This document shows, piece by piece, positions 39,790-48,798 of a stretch of DNA of 64,000 bases (positions are counted from its first letter, which is position 1; every line of letters begins with the position of its first letter). The stretch lies in assembly GCF_019047785.1 (NCBI RefSeq), contig NZ_CP077290.1, positions 1,922,001-1,986,000 on the forward strand, read 5' to 3'. Made by a program: the position numbers and the translations under genes. The notes below the pieces were generated by a model. The model saw only the letters and a program-made list of their open reading frames with translations. It had not been told where the DNA came from and did not search any database. Origin of the DNA: Enterobacter cancerogenus. Its GTDB lineage: Bacteria > Pseudomonadota > Gammaproteobacteria > Enterobacterales > Enterobacteriaceae.

Positions 39790-40478
39790 TAATACAGTCC
39801 CAGACTGTAACCCATGCCACGGTGGGTACTGATGGGTGAAATCTCCGCGTTTACCGCTCGCAGCTTGGCACGCAGCGTTTTGATATGGGTGTCCACGGTG
39901 CGATCAAAGCTGTCACCGTCTTCACCCCACACCAGATCCATAAGTTGCTGGCGGGAGAAAACACGTCCCGGCGCGTGCAGTAGGGTTTTAAGCAGCAGAA
40001 ACTCGTAGCGCGTCAGCAGCAGAGGTTCACCACACCAGTGGATCCGGGCGGCAGGCTCATTAAGCTCAAACTGGCCGATACGGAGGATGTCAGAGGGTGC
40101 CGCTGATTTTTGCATCCGGCGTAAAATGGTGCGCACTCGCGCGCACACTTCACGCGGGGAGAAAGGCTTAGCCACGTAGTCATCCGCCCCCATTTCCAGC
40201 CCGAGGAGTTTATCCACCTCATCGCTACGCGCCGTCAGAAACAGCACCGGCAGAGACGGATGCCGGGCAAGAAGCTGGCGGCACAGCTCAAACCCGCTGA
40301 TATCCGGCAACCCGACGTCCAGAATCGCGAGCGCGGGAACCTGTCGCCGCGCCGCCTCCAGCACCGGTAACCCTCGTTCAAACGCCTTTACCTCAAATCC
40401 CTCCTGCTGGAGCATATAGATAAGCGTATCGGCGATACTGATTTCGTCTTCAACCAGCCAGACAACAGGTTGTTGCAT
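39789..40478 (-). CDS. creB: Response regulator CreB
   Basis: CreB is an OmpR-family regulator. The 229-residue protein has the receiver acidic pair (VWLVEDEISIADTL), the phosphoacceptor Asp in LAILDVGLPDISGF, FLTARSDEVDKLLGLEMGADDYVAKPF, and a C-terminal winged helix (RTVDTHIKTLRAKLR; STHRGMGYSL). It binds cre tags such as the one before creD. The stop overlaps the creC start. Confidence 0.98.
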   Translation of the reverse strand: MQQPVVWLVEDEISIADTLIYMLQQEGFEVKAFERGLPVLEAARRQVPALAILDVGLPDISGFELCRQLLARHPSLPVLFLTARSDEVDKLLGLEMGADDYVAKPFSPREVCARVRTILRRMQKSAAPSDILRIGQFELNEPAARIHWCGEPLLLTRYEFLLLKTLLHAPGRVFSRQQLMDLVWGEDGDSFDRTVDTHIKTLRAKLRAVNAEISPISTHRGMGYSLGLY

Positions 40479-40492
40479 AGGTCATCCCTGAA

Positions 40493-40963
40493 TCAGTGCC
40501 ACGGCATAATCGGCACGGCGCTGATCGCGTTTTTCGGTGATCCTTCCACCACTTTGTCGGAATAGGCAAGATAGGCCAGGGCGTTACGTTTGGCGTCGTA
40601 AAAACGCACCACCTGCAGCTTTTTGAACACCAGCGAGGTTCGTTTCTGGAATACCACGTCGCCCTGTGCTTTGCCGTTTTTGATTTTGTCGCTCAGTTCA
40701 ACCGGCCCCACCTGCTGACAGGAGATCGCCGCGTCGGAGGTGTCTTCTGCCAGCCCCAGCCCGCCTTTGATACCGCCGGTTTTCGCCCGGCTGATATAGC
40801 AGGTCACGTTTTTCACATCGGGATCGTCGAAGGCTTCCACCACGATTTTGTGGTCGGGGCCGAACATTTTAAATACGGTATCGACGGAACCTACCTGTTC
40901 CGCCTGTGCCGCACGGCCAGCCATCAATAATAACGCGGTGAAGAGCAATGTCTTGTATTTCAT
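40493..40963 (-). CDS. creA: CreA, secreted protein of unknown function
   Basis: A 156-residue protein with a signal peptide ([23 protein letters not shown]) and the conserved CreA body: [55 protein letters not shown]. Two cysteines could form a disulfide. It is the first gene of the creABC cluster, 14 bp before creB. Its biochemical role is not established. Confidence 0.94.
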   Translation of the reverse strand: MKYKTLLFTALLLMAGRAAQAEQVGSVDTVFKMFGPDHKIVVEAFDDPDVKNVTCYISRAKTGGIKGGLGLAEDTSDAAISCQQVGPVELSDKIKNGKAQGDVVFQKRTSLVFKKLQVVRFYDAKRNALAYLAYSDKVVEGSPKNAISAVPIMPWH

Positions 40964-41174
40964 ATTGTTACCATTCTTTAAAATTACATTGAGCGATTAT
41001 TCAACACTTTAGCCAAAAATGTAGCAAGATCACAGGATTAGAATATATCTGCCCATAATGCCTCGCAAAAAGCATTAATGCGCAAAAAAAACACTGAATG
41101 CTAAAACATCAAAAAATGCTATTATCCGCTAACCTGTTATCAGGCACCTGCTGTTTTAAGGATGAGGATAGTAT

Positions 41175-42044
41175 ATGGATCAGGCTGGAATTATTCGCGA
41201 CCTGCTTACCTGGCTGGAAGGTCATCTGGACCAGCCTTTGTCACTGGATAATGTGGCGGCAAAAGCAGGCTATTCCAAGTGGCATCTGCAAAGGATGTTT
41301 AAGGATGTCACCGGTCATGCTATCGGGGCTTATATCCGCGCACGCCGACTTTCGAAGTCTGCTGTGGCGCTGCGTCTGACCGCGCGCCCTATTCTGGATA
41401 TTGCGCTGCAGTATCGGTTTGATTCACAGCAAACCTTCACCCGCGCCTTCAAAAAACAGTTCTCGCTGACGCCTGCGCTCTATCGCCGTTCGCCTGACTG
41501 GAGCTCGTTCGGGATGCGTCCGCCGCTGCGTCTGGGCGAGTTCGCCATGCCGAAATACCAGTTCATTACGCTGCCTGAAACCCATTTGATCGGAACGACG
41601 CAAAGCTACTCCTGTTCGCTGGAGCAGATCTCCGAATTCCGTCATCAAATGCGCGTGCAGTTCTGGCGTGATTTCCTGAGCCATGCGCCCGCGATCCCGC
41701 CTATCCTGTATGGCCTGAACCAGACGCACCCAAGCCAGGAAAAAGACGACGAGCAGGAGGTGTTTTACACCACCGCGCTGACGCCGGAGTTGGCTAATGG
41801 CTACATTCAGGGCTCGAAGCCGGTCGTCGTGGAGGGTGGCGAATACGTCATGTTCTCGTATGAAGGGCTGGGCACCGGCGTTCAGGAGTTTATCCTGACC
41901 GTGTACGGCACCTGCATGCCGATGCTGAACCTGAACCGCCGCAAAGGTCAGGACATTGAACGCTACTATCCGGCCAGCGATGCTAAGCCGGAAGAAGGCC
42001 CAATCAATCTGCGCATGGAATTCTTAATTCCGATCCGCCGTTAA
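41175..42044 (+). CDS. rob: Right-origin-binding protein Rob (AraC family)
   Basis: Rob activates the mar/sox/rob regulon and binds the oriC right side. The 289-residue protein has the AraC helix pair at the N-terminus (MDQAGIIRDLLTWLEGHLDQ, PLSLDNVAAKAGYSKWHLQRMFK, IGAYIRARRLSKSAVALRLT) and a C-terminal GyrI-like domain (YQFITLPETHLIGTTQ; MLNLNRRKGQDIERYYP). It is divergent from creA. Its stop overlaps that of gpmB (GTTAAC). Confidence 0.98.
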   Translation: MDQAGIIRDLLTWLEGHLDQPLSLDNVAAKAGYSKWHLQRMFKDVTGHAIGAYIRARRLSKSAVALRLTARPILDIALQYRFDSQQTFTRAFKKQFSLTPALYRRSPDWSSFGMRPPLRLGEFAMPKYQFITLPETHLIGTTQSYSCSLEQISEFRHQMRVQFWRDFLSHAPAIPPILYGLNQTHPSQEKDDEQEVFYTTALTPELANGYIQGSKPVVVEGGEYVMFSYEGLGTGVQEFILTVYGTCMPMLNLNRRKGQDIERYYPASDAKPEEGPINLRMEFLIPIRR

Positions 42045-42688
42045 CGCTGCAGTTCGTCCAGCGCAGGGGCATCGAGATGCGAAATGTCCCCTGCCATCTC
42101 CACGACCCACCCGGAAGCCAGCCACTGGCTCTCCTGATAATCAATGCGGGAGATTGAGCAGTTACGCAGGCGCAAACGGCGCTCGGCGTAGGCCGGTAAT
42201 CCCAGAATGGTGCTCACCAGGCAACCCAGCGCGATACCGTGGCTCACCAGCAGCGGACGGCTTCCCGCCGGCAGCTTCAGGCACTCTGCCAGCGCCGCAT
42301 GCATGCGCACGCTCAGCTCCTGCATGGATTCGCCTTCCGGAATACGGCCATCTTCGGTACCGTTCACCAGCGCGCGCCGCCAGCCCTCTTCCTGCTCTGT
42401 CAGCGTATCGATATGGCGTTGCTCCAGCACCCCCATATCCAGCTCGCGAATGCGTGGCTCGAGGGTAACATCGCAGCCGCAGGCATCCGCGATAATTCGC
42501 GCCGTCTGCTGTGTACGACCTAAATCACTGGAGATAACGTGAGTGATGCCCAGCGTTCTGGCGCGTTCCGCTACCTGCCATGCTTGCTGCACACCCTTTT
42601 CAGTGAGGGGACTGTCTGACTGGCCTTGAATACGTCGCTCGGCGTTCCACTGCGTCTCACCGTGGCGAACAAGGTATACCTGTAACAT
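42041..42688 (-). CDS. gpmB: Phosphoglycerate mutase-like phosphatase GpmB
   Basis: This 215-residue member of the histidine phosphatase family has the RHG motif ([19 protein letters not shown]), a second His in [12 protein letters not shown], and [14 protein letters not shown]. coli GpmB has 215 residues; despite its name, mutase activity is poorly supported and it may be a phosphatase. It is divergent from yjjX and convergent with rob. Confidence 0.95.
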   Translation of the reverse strand: MLQVYLVRHGETQWNAERRIQGQSDSPLTEKGVQQAWQVAERARTLGITHVISSDLGRTQQTARIIADACGCDVTLEPRIRELDMGVLEQRHIDTLTEQEEGWRRALVNGTEDGRIPEGESMQELSVRMHAALAECLKLPAGSRPLLVSHGIALGCLVSTILGLPAYAERRLRLRNCSISRIDYQESQWLASGWVVEMAGDISHLDAPALDELQR

Positions 42689-42737
42689 GCTTTTTTTCCG
42701 TTATACTGCGATGAGTTTTTTTGAATCGAGCTTAATT

Positions 42738-43262
42738 ATGCACCATGTTGTCTCTGCTACCACCAATCCTGCCAAAATTCAGGCAATTCTAAAGGCATTT
42801 GAAGAGATTTTCGGCGAAGGATCCTGCCACATTGACGCCGTCGGCGTCGAGAGCGGCGTCCCTGAACAGCCGTTCGGCAGCGAGGAAACGCGGGCTGGCG
42901 CACGAAATCGCGTCGCCAATGCCAAAGCCGCCGCGCCCAATGCAGACTTTTGGGTCGCCATTGAAGCGGGTATCGACGAAGGCGCAACCTTTAGCTGGGT
43001 GGTCATCGAAAGCCGTGCGCAGCGCGGTGAAGCGCGCTCGGCCACCCTGCCGCTGCCGGACGTCATTCTGAATAAGGTTCGCGAAGGTGAAGCGCTCGGG
43101 CCGGTGATGTCGCAGTACACCGGCATCGATGAGATTGGTCGTAAAGAAGGGGCAATTGGCGTCTTTACCGCAGGCAAGCTGACGCGCTCAAGCGTTTATC
43201 ATCAGGCGGTGATTCTGGCGTTAAGCCCGTTCCACAACGCGATTTACGGTGACGCAGTGTAA
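42738..43262 (+). CDS. yjjX: Inosine/xanthosine triphosphatase
   Basis: YjjX hydrolyses non-canonical ITP and XTP. The 174-residue protein opens [17 protein letters not shown] and has [23 protein letters not shown] and [11 protein letters not shown], as in E. coli YjjX. I start it at ATG 42738; the frame continues to 42687 over the gpmB start region without homology. It lies divergent from gpmB with about 50 bp between starts. REP-like sequence follows. Confidence 0.96.
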   Translation: MHHVVSATTNPAKIQAILKAFEEIFGEGSCHIDAVGVESGVPEQPFGSEETRAGARNRVANAKAAAPNADFWVAIEAGIDEGATFSWVVIESRAQRGEARSATLPLPDVILNKVREGEALGPVMSQYTGIDEIGRKEGAIGVFTAGKLTRSSVYHQAVILALSPFHNAIYGDAV

Positions 43263-43269
43263 TGACCAG

Positions 43270-43295
43270 GCCTGATAAGCGTAGCGCCATCAGGC
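43270..43295. repeat. REP element after yjjX
   Basis: GCCTGATAAGCGTAGCGCC-ATCAGGC has GCCTGAT and ATCAGGC arms in the E. coli-type REP pattern, distinct from the GCCGGGT type elsewhere in the window. Related GCCGGATGACGGCGCGGC sequence follows at 43312-43330. Confidence 0.8.
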
Positions 43296-43340
43296 AAACA
43301 GCCGCACCATTGCCGGATGACGGCGCGGCCTGTGGAAGCG

Positions 43341-43667
43341 TCAGGCGTTTTTCAGCAAGACCGCTTCCAGCCACTGACGCAGTTCAACCGGCGCAGACTT
43401 CAGGCTGTTCGACCCGCGAGTGATGGTCGCAATGCCCGCGCCCAGCTCGTTTTTCAGCTCGCGCTGGCTCATTTCACCGCGCAGCAACTCTTCGATAATC
43501 CGCACGCGCGTGCCCAGCGCCTCGCGCTCGTCGGGCGTCAGCATCAGCTGCATCAGCGGCAGGTGCAGGTCTTTTTCATAAGACTGGCGGAGCAACTCCA
43601 CAAAACGAAGCCACTCCTGATTGCGTTGTTCGGCCATCGCCGAGGAATACGGGGAATGCTGGGTCAT
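43341..43667 (-). CDS. trpR: Trp operon repressor
   Basis: TrpR binds operators with tryptophan as co-repressor. The 108-residue protein has the helical fold with [22 protein letters not shown] and the helix-turn-helix [26 protein letters not shown] start at ATG 43667 ([19 protein letters not shown]), the E. coli start; a frame upstream to 43748 crosses the operator. It is downstream of slt with a separate promoter. The palindrome at 43682-43701 is its autoregulatory operator. Confidence 0.98.
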   Translation of the reverse strand: MTQHSPYSSAMAEQRNQEWLRFVELLRQSYEKDLHLPLMQLMLTPDEREALGTRVRIIEELLRGEMSQRELKNELGAGIATITRGSNSLKSAPVELRQWLEAVLLKNA

Positions 43668-43681
43668 GTTATGCCGCCTCT

Positions 43682-43701
43682 TGTACTCATTAGCGAGTAC
43701 A
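43682..43701. promoter_or_regulatory. TrpR operator at the trpR promoter
   Basis: TGTACTCATTAGCGAGTACA is a 20-bp inverted repeat with TGTACTC arms, like the trpR autoregulatory operator of E. coli. It lies 15 bp before the trpR start and 20 bp after the slt stop. Confidence 0.85.
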
Positions 43702-43722
43702 GCATAACACAACCCACGCCGA

Positions 43723-45660
43723 TCAGTAACGTCTCTGCCACTCAGCATCGCTCATCAGGGTATCTTTCTGCCCCATGAAGTAGCGGTAGTATGCGTCATA
43801 GGCCAGCACGTTCTTCACATATCCACGCGTTTCCGAGAACGGAATACTTTCGACAAACGCCACGGCATCGATCCGACCGGCGCTGTTCCCGAGCCAGGTG
43901 CGCACCCGCCCCGGACCGGCGTTATAGGCCGCCGAAGAGAAGATACGGTTATTGCCAAACTGCTGATAAACGTACTGCAGGTAGCTGGTACCGATATTGA
44001 TATTGGTCTCCGGGTCCAGCAACTGTGACGGGCTGCTGTAGCCTGGAATGTTGAACATCTTCACCGTGTGCGTGGCGGTACCCGGCATGATCTGCATCAG
44101 GCCGCTGGCCCCGACCGGTGAGCGGACTTTCGGGTTCCAGGCGCTCTCCTGACGCGCGATCGCCATTGCATAGCTCTGCGGAATGTCTTTCCCGCTGGTA
44201 TAGCGCTCAAACAGATCGTTGTAGGCCAGCGGGAATCGCTCTTCAAGATGATCCCACAGCTTACCGGCGATCGTCGCCTGCACGCTCAGATCCCACCAGT
44301 GGTTATTAAAGGCGTAGCGGGCAAGCTGCGCTTTTTCGTCGGTGGTGCGGCTGGTGACCAGGTTAGCCCACTCGCTGCGCGCGGTGTTGTCGAGGTTCCA
44401 GTACATCAGCTCGCGCACGCGGGCCATCTCCGGCCCCTGCGTCAGCGTCGGGTTGGCGTTGGCCGGGGCTTTGTCGATTTTCAGGGTGTACTCTTCACCC
44501 AGACGCTGCGCCGCCACCATCGGGTAGAACCCACGCTGCTGCATCAGAGCGTGGAGGATCGTTTTCGCTTCGTCTTCACGGCCGCGCTCCAGCAGCAGGT
44601 CTGCCTGCCAGTAGCGCCATTCATCTTTCTCTTTGGCATCCATCGGCAGGCGAGCCAGCCAGGTATTCAGCCCACGGCGATCGCCCGTGCCCAGCGCCAT
44701 GCGCACGCGGCGCTCAACCAGAGAGGTGGAGTTTGACCGCATAATCGCGTCGTCACGCCAGCGGGCCTGCTCGTCGGTCACATCCGTGCCCATCAGTCGC
44801 CACGCCACGGTGTCGCGCAACTCCTGCGTTTGCTCGTCGTTAAGCTGCTGCGCCTGCACCAGTTGCGGGATCATCAGCCGCGCGTTTTCCACATCGTCAC
44901 GCGCCACGCTGGTAAAGGCTACCGCCGCCATCTGACGGGTAAAATCGGTGGCCCCCGTGGTGCGTGCAAAGGTCAGCACCGAATTGGGATCGTTCGCAAG
45001 CGCGATGACGGCTGTCGAAATGGTCTGATAGTCCGGCGGCATCTGCCCCGCCAGGGCGGTGACCAGACGCGTGTTCCCGGCCTTCATCGCCAGGCGGATA
45101 CGCTCAAGATAGGCCAGCGGATCCTGCTTGCCGGAGGCGCGCCAGGCGCCAAACAGCGAATCACAGGCGTTTGGCTGGCTTTTGCCGGTCAACCACAGAT
45201 CCTTCGCCCCTGCCCAGGCCTCTTCCTGCTGGCCGGTAGCCCATTTCGCGTAGTAATAATTACACTGCGCCTCGGTCGTGCCCGGCTTTTCAGGGCTAAA
45301 GGCCAGCAGCCCGCGCCAGTCTTCACGACGGGCCAGCTCGTTCACAAACCGGGATTTAAGGTTGCGCGCGGGCGGCAGGGTCGGATTCGCCTGGATAAAA
45401 TTGTTGACGGTGACGGTCGGTTGATTCATGAGATCGTCAGTAATCTGGCGATATTCGAGATACGGGTACAGCGGATACTCTTTTAGCGTCGGCATCAGCG
45501 CCTGCACGGTATCCATCTGTTTATTGTCCCACGCCTGCTTGATTTGCGCGTAGCGGCTGCGCTGTTCATCCAGTGAATCGGCTCGCACCGCCTGGCTCGC
45601 TGCCATTACGCATACGCTGGCAGCCAGCAGTCGCCAGACCACCTGTTTGGCTTTTTCCAC
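43723..45660 (-). CDS. slt: Soluble lytic murein transglycosylase Slt70
   Basis: Slt70 cleaves peptidoglycan to 1,6-anhydro products in the periplasm. The 645-residue protein has a signal peptide (cleavage near residue 27, [10 protein letters not shown]), a long alpha-superhelical U/L domain, and a C-terminal lysozyme-like SLT domain. The catalytic Glu is in [20 protein letters not shown], followed by [11 protein letters not shown] and [13 protein letters not shown]. The length equals E. coli Slt. It is divergent from ettA and precedes trpR. Confidence 0.98.
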   Translation of the reverse strand: MEKAKQVVWRLLAASVCVMAASQAVRADSLDEQRSRYAQIKQAWDNKQMDTVQALMPTLKEYPLYPYLEYRQITDDLMNQPTVTVNNFIQANPTLPPARNLKSRFVNELARREDWRGLLAFSPEKPGTTEAQCNYYYAKWATGQQEEAWAGAKDLWLTGKSQPNACDSLFGAWRASGKQDPLAYLERIRLAMKAGNTRLVTALAGQMPPDYQTISTAVIALANDPNSVLTFARTTGATDFTRQMAAVAFTSVARDDVENARLMIPQLVQAQQLNDEQTQELRDTVAWRLMGTDVTDEQARWRDDAIMRSNSTSLVERRVRMALGTGDRRGLNTWLARLPMDAKEKDEWRYWQADLLLERGREDEAKTILHALMQQRGFYPMVAAQRLGEEYTLKIDKAPANANPTLTQGPEMARVRELMYWNLDNTARSEWANLVTSRTTDEKAQLARYAFNNHWWDLSVQATIAGKLWDHLEERFPLAYNDLFERYTSGKDIPQSYAMAIARQESAWNPKVRSPVGASGLMQIMPGTATHTVKMFNIPGYSSPSQLLDPETNINIGTSYLQYVYQQFGNNRIFSSAAYNAGPGRVRTWLGNSAGRIDAVAFVESIPFSETRGYVKNVLAYDAYYRYFMGQKDTLMSDAEWQRRY

Positions 45661-45887
45661 AAGCTCTTCCTCATTGTTTTTACTTCCGTTGCGGCGTCAT
45701 GCCATCTCAACGACTTATCAACTTATGCTAACCAGGCATCCGGCAGCGCGCCACGTTATGGACACTTTTTTACCTTTCTTGCGCGTTTTAACACTCCCGA
45801 CGTTCCTGGCTGGGATTAGGTCGTGAAAAAGGCTACACTTCGGGGCTGAAACCTATTCACATCACGATAAAAGAGGCGAAGTCCAAC

Positions 45888-47555
45888 GTGGCTCAATTCG
45901 TTTATACCATGCATCGTGTCGGCAAAGTGGTTCCGCCGAAACGTCATATTCTTAAAAATATCTCGCTGAGCTTCTTCCCGGGCGCAAAAATCGGTGTTCT
46001 GGGTCTCAACGGTGCCGGTAAGTCCACCCTGCTGCGCATCATGGCCGGCATCGATACAGACATCGAAGGTGAAGCCCGTCCGCAGCCTGGCATCAAAATC
46101 GGCTATCTGCCGCAGGAACCTCAGCTCAACCCGGAACACACCGTCCGTGAATCCGTTGAAGAAGCGGTTTCCGAAGTGGTTAACGCGCTGAAAGGCCTGG
46201 ATGAAGTGTATGCCAAATATGCCGAGCCGGATGCGGACTTTGACAAGCTGGCTGCTCAGCAGGGCAAGTACGAAGAGATCATTCAGGCGCACGACGGTCA
46301 CAACCTGAACGTGCAGCTGGAGCGCGCGGCCGACGCCCTGCGTCTGCCAGACTGGGATGCAAAAGTGGAGAAGCTCTCCGGTGGTGAACGCCGCCGCGTG
46401 GCGCTGTGCCGCCTGCTGCTGGAAAAACCAGACATGCTGCTGCTCGACGAACCAACTAACCACCTGGATGCCGAATCCGTAGCGTGGCTGGAACGCTTCC
46501 TGCACGATTTCGAAGGCACCGTTGTGGCGATTACCCACGACCGTTACTTCCTCGACAACGTTGCGGGCTGGATCCTTGAGCTGGACCGTGGTGAAGGTAT
46601 TCCGTGGGAAGGTAACTACTCCTCCTGGCTGGAGCAGAAAGATCAGCGTCTGGCGCAGGAAGCGTCTCAGGAAGCGGCGCGCCGTAAGTCTATCGAGAAA
46701 GAGCTGGAGTGGGTTCGTCAGGGCGCGAAAGGCCGTCAGTCTAAGGGTAAAGCCCGTCTGGCACGCTTTGAAGAGCTGAACAATACCGAATATCAGAAAC
46801 GTAACGAAACCAACGAACTGTTTATTCCGCCTGGAGCACGTCTGGGGGATAAAGTGGTTGAAGTCAGCAACCTGCGTAAATCCTACGGCGACCGCGTGTT
46901 GATTGACGACCTGAGCTTCTCCGTACCGAAAGGCGCGATCGTCGGCATCATCGGTCCGAACGGCGCGGGTAAATCCACCCTGTTCCGCATGATGTCCGGT
47001 CAGGAACAGCCTGACAGCGGCTCCATCACCCTGGGTGAAACCGTGAAGCTGGCCTCCGTTGACCAGTTCCGTGACGCCATGGACAACAGCAAAACCGTGT
47101 GGGAAGAAGTCTCCGGCGGCCTGGATATCATGCGTATCGGCAACACCGAGATGCCAAGCCGCGCCTACGTTGGCCGCTTTAACTTCAAAGGCACCGACCA
47201 GGGCAAACGCGTGGGCGAACTGTCCGGCGGTGAGCGCGGTCGTCTGCATCTGGCGAAGCTGCTGCAGGTGGGCGGTAACGTGCTGCTGCTCGATGAACCA
47301 ACCAACGACCTGGATATTGAAACCCTGCGCGCACTGGAAAACGCCCTGCTGGAGTTCCCGGGCTGTGCAATGGTTATCTCGCACGACCGCTGGTTCCTGG
47401 ACCGTATCGCGACCCACATTCTGGATTACCAGGACGAGGGTAAAGTGGAGTTCTTTGAAGGTAACTTCACCGAGTACGAAGAGTACAAGAAACGCACGCT
47501 GGGCGCAGACGCGCTGGAGCCGAAGCGTATCAAGTACAAGCGTATAGCGAAATAA
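45888..47555 (+). CDS. ettA: Energy-dependent translational throttle protein EttA (ABC-F)
   Basis: EttA binds the ribosomal E site and gates the first elongation step in response to ADP/ATP. The 555-residue ABC-F protein has two ATPase domains with Walker A LGLNGAGKSTL and IGPNGAGKSTL, signatures LSGGERRRV and LSGGERGRL, Walker B LLLDEPTNHLD and LLLDEPTNDLD, and the arm and linker between. The start is GTG 45888, giving AQFVYTMHRVGKV as in E. coli. A long opposite-strand frame is a shadow. Confidence 0.98.
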   Translation: MAQFVYTMHRVGKVVPPKRHILKNISLSFFPGAKIGVLGLNGAGKSTLLRIMAGIDTDIEGEARPQPGIKIGYLPQEPQLNPEHTVRESVEEAVSEVVNALKGLDEVYAKYAEPDADFDKLAAQQGKYEEIIQAHDGHNLNVQLERAADALRLPDWDAKVEKLSGGERRRVALCRLLLEKPDMLLLDEPTNHLDAESVAWLERFLHDFEGTVVAITHDRYFLDNVAGWILELDRGEGIPWEGNYSSWLEQKDQRLAQEASQEAARRKSIEKELEWVRQGAKGRQSKGKARLARFEELNNTEYQKRNETNELFIPPGARLGDKVVEVSNLRKSYGDRVLIDDLSFSVPKGAIVGIIGPNGAGKSTLFRMMSGQEQPDSGSITLGETVKLASVDQFRDAMDNSKTVWEEVSGGLDIMRIGNTEMPSRAYVGRFNFKGTDQGKRVGELSGGERGRLHLAKLLQVGGNVLLLDEPTNDLDIETLRALENALLEFPGCAMVISHDRWFLDRIATHILDYQDEGKVEFFEGNFTEYEEYKKRTLGADALEPKRIKYKRIAK

Positions 47556-47564
47556 GTGCCGACA

Positions 47565-47647
47565 GCCGGGTGGCGGCTTCGCCTTACCCGGCCTCCAAAC
47601 GGCACGATACCGAAGGCCGGGTAAGCGTCAGCGCACCCGGCTTTTTT
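47565..47647 (+). repeat. Two REP elements after ettA, the second acting as terminator
   Basis: REP a: GCCGGGTGGCGGCTTCGCC-TTACCCGGC, 47565-47592. REP b: GCCGGGTAAGCG-TCAGCGCACCCGGC, 47616-47641, directly followed by six T. The second thus has the shape of an intrinsic terminator of ettA built from a REP. Confidence 0.85.
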
Positions 47648-48545
47648 AATTCCCCACGTAAAACCGCTTCACCTCATCAAACTGCATTGCAAAGTCGATA
47701 TAGCTCATCAGCGCAGGCGAGTTCAATTTGCGGCTCGGATAGGCCAGCCACAGATCGTTCCCCTCGACGTTCCACTCCGGCAACACCTTTACCAGCGCCC
47801 CTGTCTCAATCTTATCTTCAAGCAGGAATGCGGGGAGCATGGTGATCCCGGCCCCGGCGACCGCGCACTCGCGGGCGTAGACCAGGTTATCCGTCATATG
47901 GGCGTTATCCGGCAGATAGCGGTAATCTTCACCCGCGCGTTGCAGCACCCATTCTGACCAGGCCCGGTGGGTAATGCAGCGATGGCCCACCAGCTGGCTG
48001 GGATGCGTGAGCGGTTCCCGGCGCGCCAGATAGCCAGGAGATGCCAGCATATAGCGCGGACAGTGTCCAATCATGCGGCCTATCAACGAGGAGTCCTGCG
48101 GTTTGCCGGTGCGTAGCGCCACGTCATAGCCGGACTCAACCAGGTCGAGCACGTCATCGGAAATCGACACATCGAGCGACACGTCGGGATAGCGAAGCTG
48201 AAACTCGGCATTCATGTGCGCCAGCAGCGTCGCGCCGATCCCGGCGGGACAGGTGATCCGCAGTCGCCCGCTGGGGTTATCCCGCAGGCGCTGAATGGCG
48301 TATTCCGCCCGTTCGCGCGCGGCCAGCATCTCGCGGCAGTGCACCAGATAATGCTCGCCCGCGAAGGTCAGGCTCAGCCTGCGGGTAGTACGGTTCAGCA
48401 GGCGGATCCCCACCTGCTGCTCAAGCTGGCTGATACGCTGGCTGACGCTGGATTTCGGCAGGTCGGCTTTGCGCGCCGCCGCGGTGAAGCTCCCCATCTC
48501 CGCCACCAGCGCAAACAGGGCCATATCCTGCAGCTGTTTAAACAT
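47646..48545 (-). CDS. LysR-family transcriptional regulator
   Basis: A 299-residue LysR protein: winged helix at the N-terminus (MGSFTAAARKADLPKSSVSQRISQLEQ), effector domain with ITCPAGIGATLLAHMNAEFQLRYPDVSLDV and DVALRTGKP. It belongs to the broad group of LysR proteins next to dehydrogenases or transporters, but no such target is adjacent. It sits alone between ettA and nadR, a place empty in E. coli K-12. Its target and ligand are unknown. Confidence 0.9.
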   Translation of the reverse strand: MFKQLQDMALFALVAEMGSFTAAARKADLPKSSVSQRISQLEQQVGIRLLNRTTRRLSLTFAGEHYLVHCREMLAARERAEYAIQRLRDNPSGRLRITCPAGIGATLLAHMNAEFQLRYPDVSLDVSISDDVLDLVESGYDVALRTGKPQDSSLIGRMIGHCPRYMLASPGYLARREPLTHPSQLVGHRCITHRAWSEWVLQRAGEDYRYLPDNAHMTDNLVYARECAVAGAGITMLPAFLLEDKIETGALVKVLPEWNVEGNDLWLAYPSRKLNSPALMSYIDFAMQFDEVKRFYVGN

Positions 48546-48711
48546 GATTGTTCATCCTGTTCGAACGCTTCGTTCTTGATTGTCCATCTTATCACGCAGA
48601 CGCGGGCTTAATAGGCTGGCCTCAACACAACGCATTCCACCGAGGCGCACAGGAAAGTGCTTGAGGGACATATGCGGAGGAGAGTAGTGGTGGCGTTTTG
48701 AGCACTCTGGT

Positions 48712-48790
48712 GCCCTCACCCTAACCCTCTCCCACGGGGAGAGGGGATTTTAAGTTCCCTCTCCCTTTGGGAGAGGGATGGGGTGAGGGG
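48712..48790. repeat. Composite inverted repeat of CCCTCTCCC/GGGAGAGGG type
   Basis: CCCTCACCC-TAACCCTCTCCC-ACGG-GGAGAGGGG, then after TTTTAAG the inverted counterpart TCCCTCTCCC-TTT-GGGAGAGGG-ATGGGGTGAGGG. The whole forms an 80-bp near-palindrome of two hairpins. The same motif recurs at 63244-63276. It lies upstream of the LysR gene and after the nadR 3' end. Confidence 0.85.
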
Positions 48791-48798
48791 AAAGCAAT

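Noticed and set aside
45816..47417. 533-codon open frame antisense to ettA
   Set aside because: Shadow of ettA; no family motif and biased composition.
48546..48798. Possible CRISPR-like repeats upstream of the LysR gene
   Set aside because: The repeated CCCTCTCCC units are inverted, not direct, and have no regular unique spacers. They are hairpin repeats of the REP type.
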